A stretch of 64,000 bases of DNA from Paenibacillus sabuli (GTDB taxonomy: Bacteria; Bacillota; Bacilli; Paenibacillales; Paenibacillaceae): the NCBI RefSeq assembly GCF_014705605.1, contig NZ_JACXIZ010000006.1:36902-100901 (forward strand), in the 5' to 3' direction. The notes beneath the pieces were generated by a model, which saw only the letters and a program-made list of their open reading frames with translations, ran no database searches and was not told the DNA's origin. Positions 8,112 through 16,326 of the stretch are shown one piece after another. Position 1 is the first letter of the stretch. Every line of letters begins with the position of its first letter. A program made the position numbers and the translations under genes.

Positions 8112-8909
8112 ATGAGCAAGCAAGGACGCGTAGCAGACAAGGTCGCCGTCATCACCGGCGGCGGTTCGGGAATCGGCAAGGGTGCGGCCCTGCGGCTGGC
8201 GGAGCAAGGCGCGACGATCTGCATGCTCGACCGGACGGTCGACACCGCGCAGAAGGTGAAGGCGCAGATCGAACAGGCCGGCGGCAAGGCCCTCGTCATC
8301 GAGACCGACGTCTCCAGGCCGGAGATGGTCGAGCGGGCGATGAAGCAGGTCTACGAGACGTTCGGCAAGATCGACGTGCTCTTCGCCAACGCCGGCATCA
8401 ACGGCACCTGGGCGCCGCTGGAGGAGCTGACGCCGGAGGATTGGGATCAGACGCTCACGATCAATCTCAAGGGCACCTTCCTCACCGTCAAGTACGCCGC
8501 CCCATATATGAAGGAAGGCGGCGGCGGCAGCATCGTCATCACCAGCTCGATCAACGGCAACCGCATCTTCTCCAATACCGGCGCGAGCGCCTACAGCGCC
8601 AGCAAGGCCGGCCAGGTCGCCTTCATGAAGATGGTGGCGCTGGAGCTGGCGCCCGATCATATTCGCGTCAACGCCGTCTGTCCGGGCGCGATCGATACGA
8701 ATATCGACGACAATACGGACCGCTCCGACACGCTGGACGAGGTCAAGATTCCGGTCAAGTTCCCGGAGGGCAGCGAGCCGCTCGAAGGCCAGCCCGGCAC
8801 GATCGAGCAATGCGGCGATCTGGTGCTCTTCCTGGCCTCGGACGAGTCCTCCCACATTACCGGCACCGACATCTACATCGACGGCGGCAGCTCGCTGCTG
8901 CGAGGCTGA
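8112..8909 (+). CDS. Short-chain dehydrogenase/reductase (SDR)
   Basis: 265 residues, classical SDR. Cofactor motif TGGGSGIG at 15-22, NAG at 93-95, catalytic Ser in TSSIN (about 145), Tyr161 and Lys165 in YSASK, and the C-terminal ITGTDIYIDGG typical of the family. Asp40 after the second beta strand favours NAD over NADP. It has its own ribosome site (GAGGGATA) and is followed by a terminator, so it is probably monocistronic. Substrate unknown; a sugar alcohol or sugar is likely. Confidence 0.92.
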   Translation: MSKQGRVADKVAVITGGGSGIGKGAALRLAEQGATICMLDRTVDTAQKVKAQIEQAGGKALVIETDVSRPEMVERAMKQVYETFGKIDVLFANAGINGTWAPLEELTPEDWDQTLTINLKGTFLTVKYAAPYMKEGGGGSIVITSSINGNRIFSNTGASAYSASKAGQVAFMKMVALELAPDHIRVNAVCPGAIDTNIDDNTDRSDTLDEVKIPVKFPEGSEPLEGQPGTIEQCGDLVLFLASDESSHITGTDIYIDGGSSLLRG

Positions 8910-9007
8910 GCCGAGTCGGCAGCTCGGCGTATCTGGTCATCTCGTTGTCTGGTCATCTGGTCATCCGGTTCCACATGTCGAACGTCAGCCGCACTAGCGT
9001 TGTCCGA

Positions 9008-9050
9008 GCCGATCGATCGCCCGAAGCGGGCGTGCGATCGGCTTATTTGT
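9008..9050 (+). terminator. Rho-independent terminator of the SDR gene
   Basis: Stem GCCGATCG-AT-CGCCCG, loop AAG, then CGGGCG-TG-CGATCGGC (9008-9042), followed by TTATTTGTTATT. Confidence 0.75.
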
Positions 9051-9120
9051 TATTCCATTAATCCAAATGGACGCGCCCAATCGGGAATCAGGAGCCCGAT
9101 CCAGTGGGAGGAATCGCACA

Positions 9121-9149
9121 TTGTATCCATGCCCCGGACGCCTTATAAT
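9121..9149 (+). promoter_or_regulatory. Probable promoter of the AraC/dCache regulator
   Basis: Consensus TATAAT at 9144-9149, with TTGTAT 17 bases upstream (9121-9126). It lies 35 bases ahead of the ATG at 9184. Confidence 0.5.
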
Positions 9150-9183
9150 GGGAACCATCAGATCATGCCGGGAGGTACTTTTT

Positions 9184-11631
9184 ATGTCTGATTGGAAGCG
9201 CTTTATATTCAGGGTAAGCCCTGCGTCCTGGAGAACTGCAGCAGCGGGCCGGGTGCGCGAGCTGCCGCTGCCACCGGCATCGCGCACAGGGGGCTCCGAT
9301 CCGGAGCCGAATCGCACGGCCTCGCCGACCCTGCAGCGACGCCGCAGCGCCTTCCTGACACTGCTGCTGTCGTTCCTCGCCATCTTCCTCGTGCCAGTGC
9401 TGATCGGCGGTCTGTTCTACGGCCGCATCGAGGGCGCCCTGATCGATCACGCCTCGCGCTCCAACAAGGCAATGCTGGAACAGGTGCGCGTCGCCGTCGA
9501 CGGCCGCGTCAGCGAGATCGAGCAGCTCGCCGCGCAGATCGCGCTCAATCCCAAGCTGCAATGGCTGCTCGACAGCACCGACTATTCGGATTCGCAGGAC
9601 TTGTACCGCTTCATCGAGTTCATGAAGGATCTGGCCCGGTACGGCACGGTCAGCAGCTACATCAACACGTTCTACGTCTACTTCGACAATACCGATACGA
9701 TCCTGACGCCGAGCATGCGCACCGATCCCCACCTCTACTACCACAAGATCGCCGCCTACGACGACATGAGCTACGCCGTCTACCGCGAGCAGGTGCTGCA
9801 GACGTATCATCAGCGCTCCTTCCTGCCCTGGACCGCCTACGAGGGTCGCTCCGGGGTGATCACCTACGTGCAGTCGCTGCCGCTCGGCGAGCGCACCAAT
9901 CCGCAGGGCACGCTCGTCATCCTGATCGACGAGACCCAGATCCGCGAGCTGCTCGATCAGATCGAATGGGTCAACAGCGGCGCGATCTACATCGTGAACG
10001 AACGCGGCGAAGTCATCATGGCGACGGGCACGGACGAGCCGGACGTCCTCTCTCCCGGGCTGCAGGCGGCGCTGGCCGCCGATTCGCCGGACGCGCCCTA
10101 CGTGACCGCCGCCGGCGAGGAGATGGTCGTCACCTCCGCGATCTCCGCGCAGAACGGCTGGACCTACGTCTCCACGGTACCGCGCGCGATCGTGCTGGAG
10201 CGCGTCAACACGATCAAGACGGCGGCGCTGTGGCTCGTCGCGCTCTGCCTGGCGCTCGGCGCCGCCGGCTCTTACTATATGGCGTATCGGCATTACCGTC
10301 CGCTGCGCGAGCTCGTCCATACGCTCACGCGGGGCGGCCAGGGGACGCACGAACGCTATGCCAACGAATACGACTTCATCCGGCAGTCCTTCGCCGCCGC
10401 CATGGACGAGGAGCGCCGGCTGCGCCGCACGATCTCGCAGCAGACGCCGGTCGTGCAGACCGACTTCCTCTCGCGGCTCGTACGCGGCCACATCGACGCC
10501 TCGGCGGTGACCGAGGGCGAGCTGGCCGCGCTGGGGCTGACCTTCCCGCATGGCCGCTTTTGCGTCATCCTCGCAGATATCGACGACGGCCACGCCTTCA
10601 TGCGCGAGGCCTCGGAGAAGGAATGGGCCTTGCTGCGCTTCGTCATCCGCAATCTCGGCGGCGAGCTGCTCGGCAGCCGCGCGCACGCGATCGAGCTGGA
10701 GCTGGGGCGGGTGCTGTTCCTCGTCAATCTGCCGCAGGACGGGGACGAGGGCGAGCTGCAGATGCGCGCCTTCGCGGGCGAGCTCAGCCAGATCCTGCAG
10801 CAGCGCTTCCGGACGCTCGTCACCCTGGCGATCAGCCGCGTCCACGCCGGGCTGAGCGCAGTCGCCGCCTGCTACGGCGAGGCGATCATGGCGATGGACT
10901 ACAAGCTGATCCGCGGCCGCCACACGGTCATCTATTACGACGACCTGCGGGATCGCATCCGCCATTACTATCATTATCCAGCCGCGACCGAAGGCCAGCT
11001 GATGAACTATGTGCAGAGCGGCGACGCCGCCGGAGCCGAGACGACGCTGGACCAGATCTACGAGGTCAATTTCCATGCCCGCGGCCTGACGCCCGAGATG
11101 GGCAAGTGCCTGTTCTTCAATCTGACCAGCACCCTGCTCAAGGCGGCCAGCGCGGTCAACCTGGACGAACCGCCGCGACCAGCGGACAGTCCCGATCCGA
11201 TCAAGCTGATCTCGGACAGCGCCACCGCCGAGGAGATGCTGGCGCATACCAAGACGCTGTTCCGCATGCTCTGCGAGCAGGTGCGCAGCCAGCGGCCGAG
11301 CCCCGGGGAGCGCTTGTACCGCAGCATGCTCGATTACATCGAGGCCGAGTACCCGAGCAGCAATCTGAGTCTGACTTCGATTGCCGATCATTTCGCGCTC
11401 AATGCCTCTTACGTGTCGGCCTTCTTCAAAAAGCACAGCGGCGAGAACCTGTCCGACTCCATCACACGGCGGCGCATCGAAGCGTGCAAGGCGCTGCTCG
11501 CCGACCCGTCGCTGACGATCTCCGACATTGCCGGACGGGTCGGCTACGCCAACAGCGTCGGCCTGATTCGCGTGTTCAAAAAAATCGAGGGCATCACGCC
11601 CGGCCAGTACCGCAGCAACCATTTCCAATGA
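9184..11631 (+). CDS. AraC-family regulator with membrane-bound extracellular sensor domain
   Basis: 815 residues from ATG 9184 (GGGAGG upstream). Layout: cytoplasmic basic N-terminus, membrane helix at about 56-78, extracellular Cache-type sensor of about 265 residues, second helix at about 343-367 (TAALWLVALCLALGAAGSYYM), linker, and a C-terminal two-HTH AraC domain (about 715-812; SIADHFALNASYVSAFFKKH and ISDIAGRVGYANSV). This layout is common in Paenibacillus next to CUT1 sugar transporters and is thought to sense an external carbohydrate. The gene directly precedes the binding lipoprotein and permeases, so it is the likely activator of that cassette. Confidence 0.9.
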   Translation: MSDWKRFIFRVSPASWRTAAAGRVRELPLPPASRTGGSDPEPNRTASPTLQRRRSAFLTLLLSFLAIFLVPVLIGGLFYGRIEGALIDHASRSNKAMLEQVRVAVDGRVSEIEQLAAQIALNPKLQWLLDSTDYSDSQDLYRFIEFMKDLARYGTVSSYINTFYVYFDNTDTILTPSMRTDPHLYYHKIAAYDDMSYAVYREQVLQTYHQRSFLPWTAYEGRSGVITYVQSLPLGERTNPQGTLVILIDETQIRELLDQIEWVNSGAIYIVNERGEVIMATGTDEPDVLSPGLQAALAADSPDAPYVTAAGEEMVVTSAISAQNGWTYVSTVPRAIVLERVNTIKTAALWLVALCLALGAAGSYYMAYRHYRPLRELVHTLTRGGQGTHERYANEYDFIRQSFAAAMDEERRLRRTISQQTPVVQTDFLSRLVRGHIDASAVTEGELAALGLTFPHGRFCVILADIDDGHAFMREASEKEWALLRFVIRNLGGELLGSRAHAIELELGRVLFLVNLPQDGDEGELQMRAFAGELSQILQQRFRTLVTLAISRVHAGLSAVAACYGEAIMAMDYKLIRGRHTVIYYDDLRDRIRHYYHYPAATEGQLMNYVQSGDAAGAETTLDQIYEVNFHARGLTPEMGKCLFFNLTSTLLKAASAVNLDEPPRPADSPDPIKLISDSATAEEMLAHTKTLFRMLCEQVRSQRPSPGERLYRSMLDYIEAEYPSSNLSLTSIADHFALNASYVSAFFKKHSGENLSDSITRRRIEACKALLADPSLTISDIAGRVGYANSVGLIRVFKKIEGITPGQYRSNHFQ

Positions 11632-11786
11632 ACGGATTACCCGCCCAAAGAACGGATAATCCCCGATCCAAAGCGCGGATAACCGATCGCGAGGATGTGG
11701 GATAGCCGTCTGCGGGGGCGACGATTATGCTGAAGACAGATCGCAAGATCGCATTCATCACAATCGAAAAAGGGAGGCTACACACG

Positions 11787-13460
11787 ATGATGAAGACGCT
11801 TACGAGCCGTTCGATGCTCCTGCTGGCCGCCGCCGCGCTGGTGCTGGCGCTGCTCGCCGGCTGCTCCGGGGGAGATAACGCGAGCGGCACCAACGATGGT
11901 GCCGCGTCTGGCGATTCCGATGGCAACACCGGCGCCGCCGGCAACGGGGAAGCAGCGGATGTCGAATATCCCGCGCAAATTACGTATTGGACGACCATCG
12001 TCGATCACATCAAAGGCAGCGTCACGAGCCTGAACGAGGTGTCGCTGTATCAGGAGCTGGAGCGCATCACCGGCACGAAGGTCGACTTCAAGCATCCGAG
12101 CGGCGAGGGCGAGCAGGTGACCGAGCAGCTCAACCTGATGATCGCCTCGCAGAATCTGCCCGACGTCGTCGAGACGAACTGGCTGACGATCCCGCGCGGA
12201 CCGGAGAATGCCATCCAGGAGGGCACGATTCTGCGGCTCAACGAGCTAATCGAGCAGCACGCCCCCAACTTCCGCAAGTACCTCGACGAGCATCCCGAGG
12301 TGGAGAAGATGATCAAGACCGACGAGGGCAGCATCTACGGCTTCCCGTTCATCCGCGGCGACGAGCAGCTGATGGTGTTCAACGGACCGATCATCCGCAA
12401 GGACTGGCTCGAAGCCGTCGGCAAGGAGATGCCGACCACGATCGACGAATGGGAGGATGTCCTGACCGCCTTCCGCGACGACGATCCCAACGGCAACGGG
12501 CAGCAAGACGAGATCCCGTTCTTCGTCAAGTACGACGGCAACGTGAAGAGTCCCGGCCTGAATAATTTCATCGGCAGCTTCGGCATCGCCGCCCAGTTCT
12601 ACCAGGTGGACGGCAAGGTCCAGTATGGCGAGATTCAGCCCGAATTCAAGGAATTCCTGACCGTGCTCAGCCGCTGGTACGAGGAGGGGCTGCTCGATCC
12701 GGACTTCGCCGCCACCGACGGCAGCCTCAAGGACGCCAAGGTAACCGGCAACCAGCTCGGGGCGTTCTACGGCTATGCCGGCAGCGGCATCGGCCGCTAC
12801 ACCGGTCTGATGGAGAAGGACTATCCGGAGGCGGAGCTGTATCCGACCCCTTATGCGAGTCTGGAAAAAGGAAAAGTCGCGCCTCTCGGCCAGCGCGACA
12901 GCGCCTACTCCGGCGGCTACACGGCCGCCATCACAGGCAAGGCCAAAAATCCCGAGCAGATCGTCAAGTGGCTCGATTTTGCCTACAGCGAGGAAGGCCA
13001 TATGCTGTTCAACTTCGGCAAGGAAGGCGTCTCCTACGAGATGATCGACGGCTACCCGACCTATACCGAGACGATCATGAACAACCCCGACGGGCTCAAC
13101 GTCTCGCAGGCGATGAGCATGCACTTCCGCTCCGCCTACGGCGGCCCGTTCATCCAGGATAAGCGCTACATCGAGCAATACATGCAGATGGATGCGCAGA
13201 AGGAAGCGGTGAAAATCTGGAGCGAGCCGGAAAACAAAATTCAGATGCCGCCGGTGACGATGACCGCTGAAGAGAATCAGCAATTCGCCTCCATCATGAC
13301 CGATCTGAACACGTACTCCGACGAAATGGTGACCAAATTCATCATGGGCGTGGAGCCGCTGACCAGCTTCGACCAATACGTCGAGACGCTGAAGGGCATG
13401 GGCATCGAGCAGGCGATCCAGATCCAGCAAGCCGCTCTCGACCGCTATAATCAGCGGTAA
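11787..13460 (+). CDS. Extracellular solute-binding lipoprotein of a CUT1 sugar ABC transporter (LplA-like)
   Basis: 557 residues. Signal peptide with lipobox LLAGC (Cys26), then a Gly/Asn/Ser/Asp linker and a family 1 solute-binding domain. AGGGAGG precedes the ATG pair at 11787/11790. It contains a DPNGNGQQDEIPF calcium-loop-like motif typical of LplA proteins. It should deliver an oligosaccharide to the permeases at 14200-16060, but is parted from them by 740 bases of repeats. As is usual for CUT1 systems, no ATPase is encoded; a shared MsmX-type ATPase is expected elsewhere. Confidence 0.9.
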   Translation: MMKTLTSRSMLLLAAAALVLALLAGCSGGDNASGTNDGAASGDSDGNTGAAGNGEAADVEYPAQITYWTTIVDHIKGSVTSLNEVSLYQELERITGTKVDFKHPSGEGEQVTEQLNLMIASQNLPDVVETNWLTIPRGPENAIQEGTILRLNELIEQHAPNFRKYLDEHPEVEKMIKTDEGSIYGFPFIRGDEQLMVFNGPIIRKDWLEAVGKEMPTTIDEWEDVLTAFRDDDPNGNGQQDEIPFFVKYDGNVKSPGLNNFIGSFGIAAQFYQVDGKVQYGEIQPEFKEFLTVLSRWYEEGLLDPDFAATDGSLKDAKVTGNQLGAFYGYAGSGIGRYTGLMEKDYPEAELYPTPYASLEKGKVAPLGQRDSAYSGGYTAAITGKAKNPEQIVKWLDFAYSEEGHMLFNFGKEGVSYEMIDGYPTYTETIMNNPDGLNVSQAMSMHFRSAYGGPFIQDKRYIEQYMQMDAQKEAVKIWSEPENKIQMPPVTMTAEENQQFASIMTDLNTYSDEMVTKFIMGVEPLTSFDQYVETLKGMGIEQAIQIQQAALDRYNQR

Positions 13461-13471
13461 TCGGCGGTGAC

Positions 13472-13935
13472 AAGGCGAAACGGCGCGGCCGTCTATTAAC
13501 GGCCGAGTCAGTTTCGTTCCGCGAAATCGAGCGCCTGGTCCTGCAAGCGAAGCGCAGGGCACGCTCGATTTCAAGGCGAAACGGCGCGGCCGTCTATTAA
13601 CGGCCGAGTCAGTTTCGTTCCGCGAAATCGAGCGCCTGGTCCTGCAAGCGAAGCGCAGGGCACGCTCGATTTCAAGGCGAAACGGCGCGGCCGTCTATTA
13701 ACGGCCGATCAGTTTCGTTCCGCGAAATCAAGCTCCTGGTCCTGCAGGTGAAGCGCAGGGCACGCTCGATTTCAAGGCGAAACGGCGCAGCCGTCTATTA
13801 ACGGCCGAGTCAGTTTCGTTCCGCGAAATCGAGCGCCTGGTCCTGCAGGTGAAGCGCAGGACTGCTCGATTTCAAGGCGAAACGGCGCGGCCGTCTATTA
13901 ACGGCCGAGTCAGTTTCGTTCCGCGAAATCGAGCG
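13472..13935. repeat. Tandem array of a 101-bp double-hairpin repeat (about 4.6 copies)
   Basis: Copies begin with AAGGCGAAACGGCG at 13472, 13573, 13674, 13774 and 13874, so the period is 101, 101, 100 and 100 bases. Each unit holds two palindromes. One is GGCCGT-CTATTA-ACGGCC, flanked by GAAAC and GTTTC. The other is GAAATCGAGCG ... CGCTCGATTTC with inner CCTG/CAGG. The last copy ends after the start of the second palindrome. The unit is related to single copies elsewhere in the window (family B). Probable role: transcript 3'-end or stability element between binder and permease genes. Confidence 0.9.
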
Positions 13936-13978
13936 CTAACGGACATAGGAGGCGCTAAGCGTCGCTGGTGTCCGTTAG
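13936..13978 (+). repeat. Dispersed repeat family A, copy 2, as a hairpin
   Basis: CTAACGGACA (13936-13945) pairs perfectly with TGTCCGTTAG (13969-13978), enclosing GGCGCTAAGCGTCGCTGG. The right part is nearly identical to the element at 39748-39774 (other strand). It abuts the end of the 101-bp array. Confidence 0.75.
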
Positions 13979-13990
13979 ATTGACGAGATC

Positions 13991-14170
13991 GGCTAGATCC
14001 GTTAGATCGGCTAGATCGATTAGATCGTGTAGTTCGTCTCGACCTCTTGGTCTCGCTTGAGCTTGCTCGGTCTAGCTCAGGATTTCTCAGCCTATCTCAC
14101 TCTAGTTCAGTCTAGCTCGGGCTCACCCGGTCTTACTCAGACTCACGCGGGCCCACTCGAACTTGCCCGT
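13991..14170. repeat. Short-period degenerate repeats, first 9 bp then 10 bp
   Basis: From 13991 there are five 9-base units of the type GGCTAGATC/CGTTAGATC/GATTAGATC. From about 14041 to 14170 there are about 13 units of 10 bases such as TCTAGCTCAG, TCTAGTTCAG, TCTAGCTCGG and TCTTACTCAG. There is no coding potential. It lies directly upstream of the permease ribosome site. Confidence 0.65.
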
Positions 14171-14199
14171 CCCATGTTTCGAAGAAGGAGGCATCCATC

Positions 14200-15171
14200 A
14201 TGGCTCAGCTCCAACGCCCCGGCGCGCCGAACCCGCAGCAGCAGAAGACGTTCGCGAGCGACCGCTTCGGCCGCCGCGTCATCCGCGACTTCAAAATAAA
14301 TCGCACCATCTATCTCATGCTGCTGCCGGTGCTCGTCTACTACATCATCTTTCAGTACGGTCCGATGTACGGGCTGCAGATCGCCTTCAAAAATTACATC
14401 CCGTCCAAGGGCTTTACCGGCAGCCCGTGGGTCGGCTTCGACCATTTCGTCGCGTTTTTCAACAGCTTCTACTTCTGGCGGCTGCTCGGCAATACGCTGC
14501 TGCTCAGCTTCTACAGTCTGCTGTTCTTCTTCCCCGCCGGCATCGTGCTGGCGCTGCTGCTCAACGAGATCGGCAACCCGCGCTTCAAGCGGACGATCCA
14601 GACGATCACGTACATGCCGCACTTCATCTCGCTCGTCGTCATCGTCGGCATGATGGTCGATTTCCTGTCGACGAATGGGCTGATCAACAACCTGCTCGGC
14701 CAGATCGGCATCGGGCCGGTGCCGTTCATGCGCGATCCGGGCTGGTTCCGCACGCTGTTCATCGGCTCGGATCTATGGCAGAACATCGGCTGGAGCTCGA
14801 TCATCTTCCTCGCTGCGATCAGCAATATCGATCCGGCGCTGTACGAGGCCTCGCGCATCGACGGCGCGAGCCGCTTCCGCCAGGCGATGCACATCACCTT
14901 CCCCGGCATCCTGCCGACGGTGACGATCCTGCTCATCCTGTTCATCGGCCGCTTCATGACCGTCGGCGCGGAGAAGATCCTGCTCATGTACAATCCCGTC
15001 ACGTACGAGACCGCGGATGTCATTCAGACGTACGTGTACCGCAAGGGCATCCTGCAGGCGGACTTCAGCTACAGCGCCGCGATCGGGCTGTTCAATGCGA
15101 TGATCAGCTTCACGCTGCTCGTGCTGGCCAACGCCATCGCGCGGCGGCTGGGCGAATCGAGACTATGGTAA
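14200..15171 (+). CDS. CUT1 sugar ABC transporter permease, LplB type
   Basis: 323 residues with six membrane helices and the permease EAA loop (EASRIDGASRFRQAMHITFPG) at about 223-243. AAGGAGG precedes ATG 14200. The first helix region (YLMLLPVLVYYIIFQYGPMYG) and the IAFKNYIPSKG segment are typical of LplB/YteP-type permeases. It pairs with the next gene to form the membrane channel; the binder upstream supplies substrate. Confidence 0.92.
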   Translation: MAQLQRPGAPNPQQQKTFASDRFGRRVIRDFKINRTIYLMLLPVLVYYIIFQYGPMYGLQIAFKNYIPSKGFTGSPWVGFDHFVAFFNSFYFWRLLGNTLLLSFYSLLFFFPAGIVLALLLNEIGNPRFKRTIQTITYMPHFISLVVIVGMMVDFLSTNGLINNLLGQIGIGPVPFMRDPGWFRTLFIGSDLWQNIGWSSIIFLAAISNIDPALYEASRIDGASRFRQAMHITFPGILPTVTILLILFIGRFMTVGAEKILLMYNPVTYETADVIQTYVYRKGILQADFSYSAAIGLFNAMISFTLLVLANAIARRLGESRLW

Positions 15172-15181
15172 GGAGGCGGTA

Positions 15182-16060
15182 ATGATGCACAAAACAATCG
15201 GAGAACGCGCCTTTGACGGCTTCAATGCCGCGCTCATGGTCGCACTCGCGCTGGTGACGCTGTACCCGCTCGTCTTCGTGCTGTTCGCCTCGCTCAGCGA
15301 TCCGAACGCCGTCGTGCAGAATCGGGGGCTGCTCCTGTACCCGAAGGGACTGACGCTGGAGGCGTACAAGCTCGTCTTCGCCAACCCAAACATCGCCACC
15401 GCTTACGTCAACACCCTGATCTACGTCGTCTGCGGCACCGCCGTCAACATCGTCATGACCTCGCTCGGCGCCTACGCGCTGTCGCGGCGCAACGTAATGT
15501 GGAAAAACACGATCATGTTCCTGATCGTGTTCACGATGTTCTTCGAGGGCGGACTGATCCCGCTCTACCTGCTCGTGGGCAATCTCGGCATGCTCGACTC
15601 GCGGCTGGCGCTGATCATCCCGACGGCGGTGAGCGCATTCAACCTGATCATCATGCGCACCGCCTTCCAGGGCGTGCCGGTCAGCCTCGAGGAGTCGGCG
15701 CGGCTGGACGGCGCCAGCGACTGGACGATCCTGGCCCGCGTCGTGCTGCCGCTGTCGCTGCCGGTCGTCGCGGTCATGGTGCTGTTCTACGGCGTATACC
15801 ACTGGAACTCCTGGTTCCCGGCGATGATCTACCTGCAGACGCGCGAGCTGTTCCCACTGCAGCTCATTCTGCGCGAGATCCTGATCGCCAACGACACGGG
15901 CAGCATGATCGGTTCCGTCGCCAGCAGCGACTCGATGCCGATCGGCGAGACGATCAAGTACGCCACGATCATTGTCGCCACGCTGCCGATCCTGTTCCTG
16001 TATCCGTTCCTGCAGAAGTACTTCGTGAAGGGCGTCATGATCGGCGCGGTCAAGGAGTAG
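15182..16060 (+). CDS. CUT1 sugar ABC transporter permease, YtcP/LplC type
   Basis: 292 residues starting 10 bases after the LplB-type gene, behind AAGGAGG. It has six helices, the EAA motif (EESARLDGASDWTILARVVLP, about 176-196) and the typical C-terminus LQKYFVKGVMIGAVKE. Last gene of the cassette; a palindrome-rich region follows. Confidence 0.92.
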   Translation: MMHKTIGERAFDGFNAALMVALALVTLYPLVFVLFASLSDPNAVVQNRGLLLYPKGLTLEAYKLVFANPNIATAYVNTLIYVVCGTAVNIVMTSLGAYALSRRNVMWKNTIMFLIVFTMFFEGGLIPLYLLVGNLGMLDSRLALIIPTAVSAFNLIIMRTAFQGVPVSLEESARLDGASDWTILARVVLPLSLPVVAVMVLFYGVYHWNSWFPAMIYLQTRELFPLQLILREILIANDTGSMIGSVASSDSMPIGETIKYATIIVATLPILFLYPFLQKYFVKGVMIGAVKE

Positions 16061-16230
16061 CGAGCTTCTCGCGGACCGCCAAGGGAGAGCAATGTTGGAG
16101 CAATGTGTATGCGGAGCCTCAGAGTGCGGCAATGTGCGGTCCCGCCTGACGGCGAAGCAGGCGGTGGCTTCACCGGCGTGTAGGCAGCAAGGCCGTCGCT
16201 TTTGCAAAGGTCATGGGCGAGTGCTCGCCG

Positions 16231-16319
16231 GGCGCCGATTTAAGCGCGCTTTGCGAGCCTGCGGCGCCGCAGGCTCGCCGCGCCGATTCAAGCGCGTATG
16301 GCGAGCTTGAATCGGCGCC
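16231..16319. terminator. Palindrome cluster between convergent genes, probable bidirectional terminator
   Basis: A perfect 26-base palindrome (16253-16278, centred on GCGGCGCCGC) is nested between direct and inverted copies of GGCGCCGATT(C/T)AAG (16231 onward, 16280-16292 and, inverted, 16306-16319). No T-run follows. Position between the permease stop and the convergent ArAE gene suggests transcript-end folding. Confidence 0.5.
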
Positions 16320-16326
16320 GTCATGC

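Noticed and set aside
9190..9205. A cre-like site (TTGGAAGCGCTTTATA) at the start of the AraC/dCache gene
   Set aside because: It differs from consensus at the conserved CA end and lies in the coding sequence; the match could be chance.
9163..11628. An 821-codon open frame on the minus strand, opposite the AraC/dCache regulator
   Set aside because: It is the mirror of a well-supported gene in GC-rich DNA; no ribosome site, no recognisable domain, and the composition is typical of an antisense frame. The same holds for the 1155-codon frame opposite the GH9 gene (56778-60245), the 834-codon frame opposite the SLH gene (19503-22007) and the 648-codon frame opposite the helicase gene.
13472..13935. 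CRISPR array
   Set aside because: The unit is about 101 bases with no unique spacers; the whole unit repeats, and no cas gene is in the window.
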